Made by a program: the position numbers and the translations under genes. The notes under the pieces are model-generated. The model was not told where the DNA came from and made no database searches. It was given only the letters and a program-made list of their open reading frames with translations. This document shows, one piece after another, positions 5,872-13,107 of a stretch of DNA of 16,252 nucleotides; within the stretch, counting starts at the first letter, position 1; each line of letters opens with the position of its first letter. The DNA lies in the NCBI GenBank assembly GCA_017881985.1, contig JADGQH010000042.1:1-16252 (forward strand). Reading direction: 5' to 3'. This DNA comes from Chloroflexota bacterium (lineage in GTDB: Bacteria; Chloroflexota; Limnocylindria; Limnocylindrales; CSP1-4).

Positions 5872-6495
5872 CTACTCCATCTCCATGAACGCTCGCGCGT
5901 AGTGGACCACGCCGGCGTCCAGCGGCGTCCAGGCCGGCAGGCGGCAGGCCATCCAGGCGGCATCCGGCCAGGAAGCGGGCGGGAGAAGACCCTGTTCGCG
6001 CGCGGGCCGGAATCCGAATCGCGGGTAGTAGGTCGGGTGCCCGAGGAGGACGACCGCAGCCGCGCCTTCTCGCTCGGCCTGTGCCAGCGCGGCACGGACG
6101 AGCTCCCCGCCGATGCCGCGCTTCTGCCACTCGGGCGTGACCGAGACGGGCCCGAGCGCGACGATGCGATCGGCGTCGCGCGTGCCGTCGGGCCGTTCCA
6201 GGATCATCGCGGTCAGGAGCGCGTGCCCGACCACGCTGCCATCCGCCTCGGCGAGAAGTGACCGCGCCGGGTCACAGTCCCCCGCGGCTCGGAGCGCGTC
6301 GAGGAGCCGCGCCTCGGCGTCGGTAGGAAATGCCGCGACGGTCACCGCCCGCACCGCGGCGACGTCGGCCGGGTCACCCGGCCGTTCGCGGCGGATTCGC
6401 ACGGTGGGCCGGTCAACTGTCGGCCGGTCAACCGCGGGCCGGTCAAGCGTGGGCCCGTCGAACGCGGGCTGGTCGAACGTGAGGGCGTCGTCCAT
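5872..6495 (-). CDS. GNAT-family N-acetyltransferase (YhbS-like)
   Basis: The 207-residue protein carries a complete GNAT fold from about residue 32 to the end. Motif A with the acetyl-CoA pyrophosphate loop is GPVSVTPEWQKRGIGGELV (about 117-135; QKRGIG is the Q/RXXGXG/A signature), followed by AAVVLLGHPTYYPRFGFRPA, the HP.YYPRFGF motif typical of YhbS-like enzymes. It transfers an acetyl group from acetyl-CoA to an unknown amine. Residues 7-31 are five tandem XDXPX pentapeptides, an unusual N-terminal addition. The ATG at 6495 has no strong ribosome binding site and the frame stays open to 6588, so the true start is unsure; a start inside the repeat is also possible. Confidence 0.9.
   Translation of the reverse strand: MDDALTFDQPAFDGPTLDRPAVDRPTVDRPTVRIRRERPGDPADVAAVRAVTVAAFPTDAEARLLDALRAAGDCDPARSLLAEADGSVVGHALLTAMILERPDGTRDADRIVALGPVSVTPEWQKRGIGGELVRAALAQAEREGAAAVVLLGHPTYYPRFGFRPAREQGLLPPASWPDAAWMACRLPAWTPLDAGVVHYARAFMEME
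6403..6477 (-). repeat. Five 15-base tandem units at the GNAT N terminus
   Basis: Five successive 15-base units encode FDQPA, FDGPT, LDRPA, VDRPT and VDRPT. The units become more alike toward the enzyme domain, as expected for recent slippage expansion. Confidence 0.75.
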
Positions 6496-6631
6496 CGTCG
6501 TCAGGATGACGGCTCCGACAGCGCCCGATTCGGCCGGACTGTTCGCGGCCAACAGCTGTGCGGGCGCCTTCGAACCGCTGCCGCCCAACCTACGTGGGCT
6601 CGTCCGTCAACCAGCGGCGGTCAAGATCGAG

Positions 6632-6654
6632 ATTACGACCCGTAATGACGTCAT
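6632..6654. promoter_or_regulatory. Two overlapping palindromes (ATTACG-ACC-CGTAAT and ATGACGTCAT)
   Basis: A 15-base inverted repeat (6632-6646) shares its last two bases with a 10-base perfect palindrome (6645-6654). The AT content is much higher than around it. The site lies about 140 bases upstream of the GNAT ATG and 690 bases upstream of the oxidase, so it is best assigned to the GNAT promoter side or to an unannotated transcript. Confidence 0.5.
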
Positions 6655-6734
6655 CAGGGTGCCGGAGCAAGAATCCCGCATCGATCCGGAAGAGCCCCGG
6701 TCGGGCACCCAGGTCGAAGAGCCCCGAACATTCC

Positions 6735-6789
6735 CGCCTGCCCCGGTGTCGCTGGAATCCCCCCTCCGCAAGCGACACCGGGGCAGGCG
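6735..6789. repeat. 19-bp perfect inverted repeat with 17-base loop
   Basis: 6735-6753 and 6771-6789 are exact reverse complements, separated by 17 bases that include six C in a row. The first loop bases GGAATC are also complementary to GATTCC at 6789-6794. There is no T-tract. It may be a strong RNA stem-loop, a protein-binding cruciform, or the trace of a small mobile repeat such as a REP/MITE. Confidence 0.8.
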
Positions 6790-7347
6790 ATTCCATCGCC
6801 GCCGAAGGTGGTCGACCCTCCGGATTCGTGCCCATGGCCGAACCCCCAGCCCGACGAGTCGGCGCGGTCGACGGGGCGCGATCCGGACTGTCGCGAGCCT
6901 GGCGCTGGTACGCACCGATGATTCCGTATCGGGCTCCGTGGCCGCACGGATTGCCCGCATGGACGCGCTGGCTACGCTCACCGCGTTCCTGGGATCCGGG
7001 TAATCGGCGACGACGTCCGGGCGCCAGGACGATCGGCGAGGCACCTCGCGGACCGCGATCATCCGTTGCTGGTCTCGGAGCCCCATGCCGTGACGGCCCC
7101 CTCGCCTTCGACGCTCATGCCCGACTGATGCCGGGTGGAGTTGCTCCAGGTTCGGGCTTTTCGAAAGGGCCGCGAATGCCGACGCCTCGCTGAACGACGC
7201 GATCCGAGTGCTCGTCCGATGCCGGCCCATGGCCCTTGGGCGCCGGCCCGTCGCCGCAGAGGTGTCGCGGCCGGGCTCGCTCCCGCCGAGCTGGTCGGAC
7301 CAAGGCGCGACCCAATCATGACGATGTGCTTCGAAGGGAACCGTGGG

Positions 7348-9438
7348 ATGTTGACGAGACGACTCAGCCGACGCAGCCTTCTCAAGGCGGGGGCCTTGGC
7401 GAGTGCGACGCTTGCAATTCCCGGGGAATGGCTGGCCGGCGCATCCCCGGCTGCCGCCTTCTCGCAGAGCGACAGGCTTCGCAAGTTCATCACGCCCCTG
7501 CGCGGCGTGGGCGGAGCCGGGATCCCGCTCGCCCAGCCGGACACGAAGCGCCAAGCATGGTGGCAGCCGGGCGTCACGCACTACACCATCGACATCCGGG
7601 AGTTCTCCGACCAGCTTCACCCGGACCTGCCCAACCCGACGCGCCTGTGGGGCTTCGGCCAGGGTTCGGCCGCTCACTTCCGGCATCTCGGCGGCATCAT
7701 CGCCGTGAAGCGCGACACGCCGGTCCAGATCACGTTCCGCAACCAGCTGCCGTCGCGGCACATCCTGCCGGTGGACCGCTCGATCATGGGCACCGAGAAC
7801 CAGGACAACCGGGCCGACGTTCACCTCCACGGCGGGTTGGTCCCCTGGACCAGCGATGGTGGACCGCACGCCTGGTGGGACCCGCAGGGCCACCACGGTC
7901 CGAGCTTCATCAACAACGACGTGCTTCGGCCCGGCGGCTCGGTGCCGGCCAACGAGGCCGAGTACTACTACCCGAACGAGCAGGGCTCCCGGCTCGTCTG
8001 GTATCACGACCACTCGCTCGGGACAACCCGGCTGAACGCCTACGCCGGCATCGCCTCCGCGTACGTGATCTACGACGACTACGAGCTCGGGCTTGTCGCC
8101 GCACACCACCTGCCCGGCCCGCTCGATCCGCGGACGGTCTACCTGGCCTTCCAGGACAAGATCTTCGTGTCCGCGCAGATCGCGAAGCGCGACCCCACCT
8201 GGCCGAAGATCATGCCTCACTCCCGGCCCGGCGACCTGTGGTATGCCCACGTCTACGACCCCGACCGCTGGGACCTCGCACCCGAGCAGCCGGCCGGCCC
8301 ACCGCCCAACCCCTCGGTCGTGCCGGAGTTCTTCGGCGACACGATCCTCGTCAACGGAACCGCGTACCCGTTCCTGGAGGTCGAGCAGCGCGAGTACCGC
8401 TTCCGGATGCTCAACGCCTGCCAGGCCCGCTTCCTGAACCCGCGCCTCGTCTATGCGAAGGGTCCGGACTACAAGGAGCCCGGCAGCTTCGCCGGCCCGG
8501 CGTTCGTCCAGATCGGGACCGAAGGCGGCTTCCTGCCGGCTCCTGTCTACCTCGACGGCTCGTCACTCGAGGCGGTGAGCGGGTCGAACCCGTCGCAGCT
8601 CCTGCTCGCGCCGGCCGAACGGGCCGACCTCATCGTCGACTTCCGGAATGTCGCGGCGGGTGCGCGGCTGATCCTGCTCAGTGATGCCGACGCTCCGTAC
8701 CCTGACGGCGACAAGATCAACGACTTCCACCCGGGCAACCCGGAGACCCCCTCGTCGCGGGCCGGCTTCGGGCCCAACACGCGGACGCTCCTCCAGATCC
8801 GGGTCAAGGCACGGGTCGGGGCGGCGAACCCGTCGATCCGGCTGCCCGGTGCGCTTCAGCCCACCGACCCGTTTGTCATCGCCCAGGAGCCGGGCGTGCC
8901 CACGTCCAACCCCGCCGACGCGAGCGTCCGACGCCTGACCCTCAACGAGACCTCCGATGAACACGGGCGCCTGATCCAGTTCCTTGGCACCGACACCCCG
9001 GTGGCCGGGTCGCCAGGCTTCGGCGAGGCATACCTCGACAAGCCGACCGAGGTCGTCAAGGCCGGGACGGAGGAGGTTTGGGAGATCGCGAACCTGACGG
9101 GTGACACGCACCCGATCCATTTCCACCTGGTGAACGTGCAGATCCTGTCGCGCCAGGCATTCGACGTGGACCACTACGCCGGCGGAGCACCGACGCTCAC
9201 CGGGCCGGCCGTCGCGCCGGACAACAACGAGCTCGGCTGGAAGGAGACCGTCCGGATGAACCCGGGCGAGGTGACCCGCGTGTGGATGCGGTTCACGTTG
9301 CCCGTCGTGCCGTTCACCGTCCCGACAAGCCCGCGGCTGGTCGAGCAGTACGGGATCCACGGGGCCGAGTACGTGTGGCACTGCCACATCCTCGACCACG
9401 AGGAGCACGACATGATGCGGCCGCTCGTGGTCGTCTAG
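7348..9438 (+). CDS. Tat-exported multicopper oxidase (CotA / bilirubin oxidase-like)
   Basis: The 696-residue enzyme oxidises substrates such as phenols, bilirubin-like compounds or metal ions while reducing oxygen to water. Residues 1-37 are a twin-arginine signal (SRRSLLK at 7-13, hydrophobic region, AAA cleavage site near 37), so it is exported folded with copper. All four copper-binding motifs are intact: HLHGG (159-163), WYHDHSLGTTR (218-228), HPIHFH (588-593) and HCHILDHEEHDMM (678-690). The type 1 copper ligands include C679, H684 and probable axial M689. The WYHDH.LG.TR block and long length place it with CotA-like enzymes rather than two-domain laccases. AAGGGA is 8 bases before the ATG at 7348; an upstream ATG at 7318 lacks a site. 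It has no visible metal chaperone or regulator beside it. Confidence 0.95.
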   Translation: MLTRRLSRRSLLKAGALASATLAIPGEWLAGASPAAAFSQSDRLRKFITPLRGVGGAGIPLAQPDTKRQAWWQPGVTHYTIDIREFSDQLHPDLPNPTRLWGFGQGSAAHFRHLGGIIAVKRDTPVQITFRNQLPSRHILPVDRSIMGTENQDNRADVHLHGGLVPWTSDGGPHAWWDPQGHHGPSFINNDVLRPGGSVPANEAEYYYPNEQGSRLVWYHDHSLGTTRLNAYAGIASAYVIYDDYELGLVAAHHLPGPLDPRTVYLAFQDKIFVSAQIAKRDPTWPKIMPHSRPGDLWYAHVYDPDRWDLAPEQPAGPPPNPSVVPEFFGDTILVNGTAYPFLEVEQREYRFRMLNACQARFLNPRLVYAKGPDYKEPGSFAGPAFVQIGTEGGFLPAPVYLDGSSLEAVSGSNPSQLLLAPAERADLIVDFRNVAAGARLILLSDADAPYPDGDKINDFHPGNPETPSSRAGFGPNTRTLLQIRVKARVGAANPSIRLPGALQPTDPFVIAQEPGVPTSNPADASVRRLTLNETSDEHGRLIQFLGTDTPVAGSPGFGEAYLDKPTEVVKAGTEEVWEIANLTGDTHPIHFHLVNVQILSRQAFDVDHYAGGAPTLTGPAVAPDNNELGWKETVRMNPGEVTRVWMRFTLPVVPFTVPTSPRLVEQYGIHGAEYVWHCHILDHEEHDMMRPLVVV

Positions 9439-9498
9439 CCCTGTTCTCGCAGGCGTTGGCCGGCGTTTGACCGAGCCGCGCCTGGTCTCAGCGGCCCC

Positions 9499-9516
9499 CG
9501 GGCTTCGCGCCGGGCG
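9499..9516 (+). terminator. Weak stem-loop after the multicopper oxidase
   Basis: CCCGG (9499-9503) and CCGGG (9512-9516) pair around an 8-base loop, 60 bases after the oxidase stop. No T-tract follows, so this is a tentative terminator. Confidence 0.25.
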
Positions 9517-9540
9517 CTCCGCTCTCATCGAAGGATCTAC

Positions 9541-9855
9541 GTGGACCTCGCGGGTCGGGAGTTGAAGAACCAGCGCTTGGCCGAGCAACTCGGTTGCATG
9601 GTCAAGAAGGACGATGCAACCATCGAGTGGACTCACACGCCGAATCCGATCCCGGGCGGCGCTCCCTTGCTGCACCGGGTTCGTGTTGATCACGAGGACT
9701 GTTACAGCATCTGGGACCTGCACGTCGGCATCGATGGCTGGGTCCGGAGCCCTCGACCCAGCGGCCGGTGGACCATCGACGAGGTCGAGGCGTGGCTGGC
9801 GGCGCGGCTGCCGAATGTGCACAAGTGGACCCGTCCAACCGGAGACGCGTCGTAG
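9541..9855 (+). CDS. Hypothetical protein, 104 residues
   Basis: The protein starts with GTG at 9541, preceded by AAGGA at a 6-base gap. It has a helix at residues 5-18 (GRELKNQRLAEQLG), a central likely beta-strand region with IEWTHTP (28-34) and HRVRVDHEDCYSIWDLHVGI (45-64), and a C-terminal helix TIDEVEAWLAARLPNVHKW (78-96). The many Trp, His and Asp residues and balanced composition are those of a folded cytosolic protein, not of a shadow frame. I do not recognise the family. It lies 102 bases after the multicopper oxidase on the same strand but has its own ribosome binding site, and the two need not be linked in function. Confidence 0.72.
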   Translation: MDLAGRELKNQRLAEQLGCMVKKDDATIEWTHTPNPIPGGAPLLHRVRVDHEDCYSIWDLHVGIDGWVRSPRPSGRWTIDEVEAWLAARLPNVHKWTRPTGDAS

Positions 9856-10226
9856 ACTCGGGGCCTGTCGGGCGCGCCGCTTCGCTCGGGACGGCGGCGC
9901 TGCTCAGATTGGCTTCCGGGACCCGGCGGCGCGGCTCAAATCGGCCGACGCGACCGGCACCGCCGACGCCCTGATCCGGTCGATCCAGCCGAGTCGATCG
10001 CCACGATGCTGATCGACGTCGTGATCCTGTCAGTCGGTCCGGCTGTTGGCGTTCGAAGAGCTTGGTGCCCGGCTTGACCCGGCGCCAGGGGTGGGTGGCC
10101 GCCGTAAGGGCGCCGGAGGAGACGCTGGGGGCAGCATTGCCGAGCTGGCCCAGGATCGTCGCCCCGGCCCGGACCGTCCCGTCGCCCGCGACGAGGCGAT
10201 TCGCTCGGCGTTGACGGAGCCTCGGA
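9856..10226. other. 371 bases without an intact gene
   Basis: This contains the DUF421 relic at 9893-10017. The remaining 10018-10226 shows only one modest + strand frame (TTG at 10046, reading AFEELGARLDPAPG and continuing antisense into the next gene), without a ribosome binding site or recognisable domain. It looks like eroded sequence. Confidence 0.55.
9893..10017 (-). pseudogene. Decayed copy of the DUF421 gene 3' end
   Basis: The stretch around 9893-9920 matches the tail of the DUF421 gene at 12529-12560 nearly base for base: GGCGGCGCT, one mismatch, CTCAGAT, one mismatch, GGCTTCCG, including the TGA stop and the last codons. A second block, about 9970-10017, matches 12574-12622 and ends in the shared ACGATGCTGATCGAC. 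About 32 extra bases separate the blocks here, which breaks the frame. No further DUF421 sequence follows. It is therefore the broken 3' end of a second DUF421 gene, or a partial duplication. Confidence 0.6.
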
Positions 10227-10988
10227 TCATCCCCCGGACGGTGACGGCGAAACGGCGGCCATCGCTGCGACCGCGCTCGTCGCGAGCGCCTGGTCGGCCG
10301 TCACGATGACGAAGACGCTGTCGCGGACGACGAACACGTACTGGTCGGGGCCGCCGTCCCCATAGGAGACCTTGGTCGACGGCGTGCCCGACAGGCTGAC
10401 GCTCGTGGAGGTGACGCCCGACGACTTGACCGAGAGCCAGGCATCGAGCACGACCGGGCGCAGCTTGGCGGGGTCGATCCCCGGCAGCCGGAACCCGAGG
10501 ATCGAGAGGGCGAGTGCTCCGGACGGATCGAAGGCGTCCGCGACCTCGAGGTCGCCGGGCTTCTTGCCGAGGCTCGTCACCGCTGCGCTCAGTGCCCGGC
10601 TGTTCGGGCCGCTGCCAAGGCTCGACGCGTTCAACGCGCTCTCGGTCGTGAGGGCCGTGCCATTGACCGCGCGCGGCATCGCGGCCTCGAGCACGGGTGC
10701 AGCCGGACTCGGCGATGCGGCAGGCGCCGTGCTCGCGACGGCGGCACCGCTCGCAGCGGCGCTCGCCTCAGGGCTCGCGAGTGGGCTCGCCGCAAGGCCT
10801 GGCGGGGCCGATGGAGCAGCGGTCGCCTTCGTCGCCTGATCGGGTGTGCTCGTCACGAGCCGCTCGACCGACAGGGCAAGCGCCGCCCCGACGACGACAA
10901 GGACGAGCCCGACGAGCACCTGGGTCCACGGGTTGCTGCGGCGAGGCGGCGGCAGGGGCGCTCCCCGGGGGCGGTACTTCGAACGCAT
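10227..10988 (-). CDS. Membrane-anchored protein A with unrecognised C-terminal domain (paralog of B)
   Basis: The 253-residue protein has a basic, Pro-rich cytoplasmic start (residues 1-21), one transmembrane helix (about 22-41), an Ala/Pro/Ser linker (about 50-98) and an extracytoplasmic domain (99-246). That domain aligns with residues 242-384 of protein B: LEAAMPRAVNGTAL against LEALLPKTVEGAAM, SLGKKPGDLEVADAFDPSGAL against LGKTAADLEIAESHDVTGAL, and PSTKVSYGDGGPDQYVF against KLTKVGYPQGPADYVYG. I do not recognise this domain as a named family. AAGGAG ends 5 bases before the ATG, and the 15 bases around this start are identical to those at the leader ORF ahead of B. A palindrome lies about 55 bases upstream. 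A role in envelope sensing or binding is inferred only from topology. Confidence 0.85.
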   Translation of the reverse strand: MRSKYRPRGAPLPPPRRSNPWTQVLVGLVLVVVGAALALSVERLVTSTPDQATKATAAPSAPPGLAASPLASPEASAAASGAAVASTAPAASPSPAAPVLEAAMPRAVNGTALTTESALNASSLGSGPNSRALSAAVTSLGKKPGDLEVADAFDPSGALALSILGFRLPGIDPAKLRPVVLDAWLSVKSSGVTSTSVSLSGTPSTKVSYGDGGPDQYVFVVRDSVFVIVTADQALATSAVAAMAAVSPSPSGG

Positions 10989-11325
10989 GCGACTCCTTCG
11001 TGCGCGGTGGTCCACAGCATGAGGCACGGACGGCGCGGGGACGCTGAATCAGCGCTGTCCCGGGCGATCACCCGGATCGAGGCGGCGTCCACGATGTGCC
11101 ACTCGGCGGCTCCAGGCAAGACCCCGAGTCTTTCGGACCGTGCCTGACCGGCATCGACGCCACCGCAGCGGCCGAACGGCACTGGACGCTGGCGCAGCAT
11201 GGGCACACGGTTCAGGGCGTCAGTTTGTCGATGCCAGGGGCGTGTCCAGCCACGCGTCGATCGGGTCGCCGAGCCGCGCGGAGCCGCTGGTGAACGTGGA
11301 TTCGCCGACCCGACGGAGGCGCATC
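10989..11325. other. 337-base divergent intergenic region
   Basis: It separates protein A (-) from the 62-residue membrane protein (+). It holds the stem-loop/palindrome at 11037-11061. Frames through it are Arg-rich, lack ribosome binding sites, and look non-coding. No promoter hexamers could be placed with confidence. Confidence 0.5.
11037..11061. promoter_or_regulatory. Palindrome CGCTGA-A-TCAGCG within a larger stem-loop
   Basis: The 13-base perfect inverted repeat is at 11042-11054. Flanking GGGA and TCCC extend it into a larger imperfect hairpin with a 3-base bulge. It lies 54-66 bases upstream of protein A, a likely promoter-proximal operator. Confidence 0.4.
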
Positions 11326-11514
11326 ATGACGCTCAATCGGACGAACCTCGGGTTGCGGGGCGCGTCCTATCCGGATCTGCTTCGCGTCCTCTTCATCATC
11401 GCGGCGGTCATCGTCGTGATGCTGGTCCTGACCGCGATCTTCGGCGTGCAGCAGCTTGGCCCGTCTCTCGAGATCACGCCTGATCCTGCTTCCGGTCTCG
11501 GACTGCCGTTCTGA
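11326..11514 (+). CDS. Small single-helix membrane protein, 62 residues
   Basis: The product has a short polar N terminus (MTLNRTNLGLRGASYPDLLR), one strong transmembrane segment (VLFIIAAVIVVMLVLTAIFG, about residues 21-40) and a 22-residue extracytoplasmic tail with LEITPDPASG. GGAGG at 11315-11319 lies 6 bases before the ATG, supporting this start over longer frames. I do not recognise a family; similar short one-helix proteins often attend envelope or respiratory complexes. It precedes the DoxX-like gene by 230 bases on the same strand. Confidence 0.68.
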   Translation: MTLNRTNLGLRGASYPDLLRVLFIIAAVIVVMLVLTAIFGVQQLGPSLEITPDPASGLGLPF

Positions 11515-11744
11515 CGTCAGCGGGATCATCTCGCGGGGCTCGCCGCCGTTTCGGTCCGCGGTGGGTGCCGATCACCGCCTTGTCGCTACGGCGTTCGTTC
11601 GGGACGGCCGCACGAGAGCCCGGTGCGTCCGTGCTACCGTGTCGCACCAGTTCATGAGGCCCGGCTTCCGGCGCACGTGAACGCGGCGTCCGGCAGAGCA
11701 CGATGACGGCTCGACCGGAGGACAGACGCAGGGGAGGGAACGCG

Positions 11745-12485
11745 ATGCTGGCCCGGTACCGGAACCTGGCGACACCGCTCGCGCTGGTCGCGGCGGTGAT
11801 CCTCGTCTACATGGAGAACCCGTGGTTCTTCCCGAAGGACGGGACGACGGAGAACAAGGTCGCCACGGTCGCCTTCTGGGTGCTCACCGTCGTGGTCCTC
11901 GTGCTGATGTTCGAGGATCGCAAGTCCCCGGGCGCCGAGGTCGTCAACGTCGAGGGACCCGCGTTCGCGCGCTACCTCTTCAGCAACACCACGGCGGGCC
12001 TGTTCTGGCTGCCGATCCGCATCTTCCTGGGCTTCGAATGGGCGGTTGCGGGCTGGCACAAGCTGTCCGGCGCGGGCTGGATCGACGGCGGCGGGGCGAT
12101 CCTCGGCTACTGGCAGAAGGCGGTCGCGGTCCCGGCCCAGGGCTCCGCGCCGATCACGTTCGACTGGTACCGCTCGTTCCTCCAGCTCCTCATCGACAAC
12201 CACGCCCAGGGCGTGTTCGGCTGGCTCATCGCGGTCGGCGAGCTCGCCGTGGGCATCGCCCTCCTCGTCGGGGCGCTCGTCGGGGTCGCGGCCTTCTTCG
12301 GGGTCGTGATGAACATGTCCTACCTGCTCGCCGGTTCGACGTCGTCGAACCCGGTCATGTTCGCGCTCGCGATCGGCCTGATCCTGGCCTGGAGGGTGGC
12401 CGGATACTACGGCGTCGACCGCTACCTCCTGCCGCGCCTCGGCGTCCCATGGCGGGCAAAGGTGGTCATCCCGGCTCGATCGTGA
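11745..12485 (+). CDS. DoxX/DoxD-like membrane protein
   Basis: The 246-residue protein has six hydrophobic segments: about 8-24, 40-56, 86-104, 155-178, 181-197 and 204-222. The stretch IRIFLGFEWAVAGWHKLSGAGWIDGGGAI (91-119, given here in parts by its key residues R92, E98, W104, K106, W112) is the family signature of DoxX/DoxD proteins, in which a Trp-X-Lys helix end is followed by a W-containing loop. DoxD-type proteins are subunits of thiosulfate:quinone oxidoreductase, while other DoxX proteins form redox or thiol-stress complexes in the membrane; the substrate here cannot be told. GGGAGGGAACGCG precedes the ATG at 11745; an in-frame ATG at 11703 has a poorer site. No DoxA-like partner is nearby. 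Confidence 0.88.
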   Translation: MLARYRNLATPLALVAAVILVYMENPWFFPKDGTTENKVATVAFWVLTVVVLVLMFEDRKSPGAEVVNVEGPAFARYLFSNTTAGLFWLPIRIFLGFEWAVAGWHKLSGAGWIDGGGAILGYWQKAVAVPAQGSAPITFDWYRSFLQLLIDNHAQGVFGWLIAVGELAVGIALLVGALVGVAAFFGVVMNMSYLLAGSTSSNPVMFALAIGLILAWRVAGYYGVDRYLLPRLGVPWRAKVVIPARS

Positions 12486-12540
12486 GGCGAAGCCGCTTCT
12501 GAATCTCGCGCGCCAGTTTGCCCCGGGCGGGCGGCGCTTC

Positions 12541-13059
12541 TCAGATCGGCTTCCGTGACCGGGTCCTGCGGCGCCTGGATCCGGCGGCTCCGACCGAATC
12601 GATCGCGACGATGCTGATCGACCCGTCCGCCTCGAGGGTCGCGAGCTTCATGTCCTTGACCGCGTCCAGGCCGTGCTCGCGCAGGGCCGCCTCCACGTCG
12701 ACGAGGTCGAGGCCCTGGCGGATGAGCGTGGGCAGCAGCCAGGCTCCATCGCGCCCGATCACCGTCGGCCCGAACTCGAGGAGCCGGCGAACGAAGGGGC
12801 TCCGCACCCGCAAGATGGCGACGCCGCGATTGAGGACGAAGAGCGTCAGGATCACGATCAGCCCGCCGGGGATCGATGCGTCAGGCCCGGTTACGGCCGG
12901 CTGGAGCGCGTTGGCGGCCAGCAGCACGAGCGCGAGATCGAAGAGCGTGAACTGGCCGATCTCGCGCTTGCCGAACAGGCGAAGGGCGCCGAAGAAGACG
13001 ACGTAGATGATCGCCGCCCGTGCCACGAGCTCGAGCGGCGGCGTACCGAGCGTCCACAT
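12541..13059 (-). CDS. DUF421 (YetF/YcaP-like) membrane protein
   Basis: The 172-residue protein has three N-terminal transmembrane helices (about 10-28, 38-54, 65-83) and a cytosolic domain (85-155). The family signature GKREIGQFTLFDLALVLLAA (30-49) joins helices 1 and 2, and VEAALREHGLDAVKDMKLA, then LEADGSISIV (142-151), is the usual small DUF421 alpha-beta domain. Function of the family is not defined; members are general membrane proteins sometimes linked to spore or envelope stability. An Arg-rich C-terminal tail (SRRRRTRSRKP) is added. GAGGAG sits 7 bases before the ATG. The upstream DUF6855-like gene is on the same strand with a 112-base gap filled by a palindromic repeat. A decayed copy of its 3' end is at 9893-10017. 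Confidence 0.92.
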   Translation of the reverse strand: MWTLGTPPLELVARAAIIYVVFFGALRLFGKREIGQFTLFDLALVLLAANALQPAVTGPDASIPGGLIVILTLFVLNRGVAILRVRSPFVRRLLEFGPTVIGRDGAWLLPTLIRQGLDLVDVEAALREHGLDAVKDMKLATLEADGSISIVAIDSVGAAGSRRRRTRSRKPI

Positions 13060-13107
13060 GCGGCGGCTCCTCGGGTCGGGACGCGATCAGCTGGTCGATG
13101 GCTGCAC

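Larger units (their letters stand above)
6496..7347. other. 852-base stretch without a convincing gene, divergent promoter region
   Basis: This lies between the start of the GNAT gene (-) and the start of the multicopper oxidase (+). All open frames here are Arg/Pro/Ser-rich shadows or extensions of flanking genes. One short - strand frame (6590-about 6725) reads LFDLGARPGLFRIDAGFLL and on to DLDRRWLTDEPT, which looks more protein-like than the rest and might be a relic, but has no start or ribosome binding site. It holds overlapping palindromes at 6632-6654, a 19-bp stem-loop at 6735-6789, and a TTTCGAAA palindrome at 7159-7166. Promoters could not be placed. Confidence 0.6.

Noticed and set aside
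6607..8250. 547-residue open frame on the - strand
   Set aside because: It is antisense to the multicopper oxidase for most of its length, with no ribosome binding site or recognisable domain.
7236..8684. 482-residue open frame on the + strand overlapping the oxidase
   Set aside because: It is a shifted frame of the oxidase gene, Arg/Pro-rich, whereas the oxidase frame has all copper motifs.
11635..11640. TACCGT as a -10 box for the DoxX-like gene
   Set aside because: No acceptable -35 hexamer lies 16-18 bases upstream.
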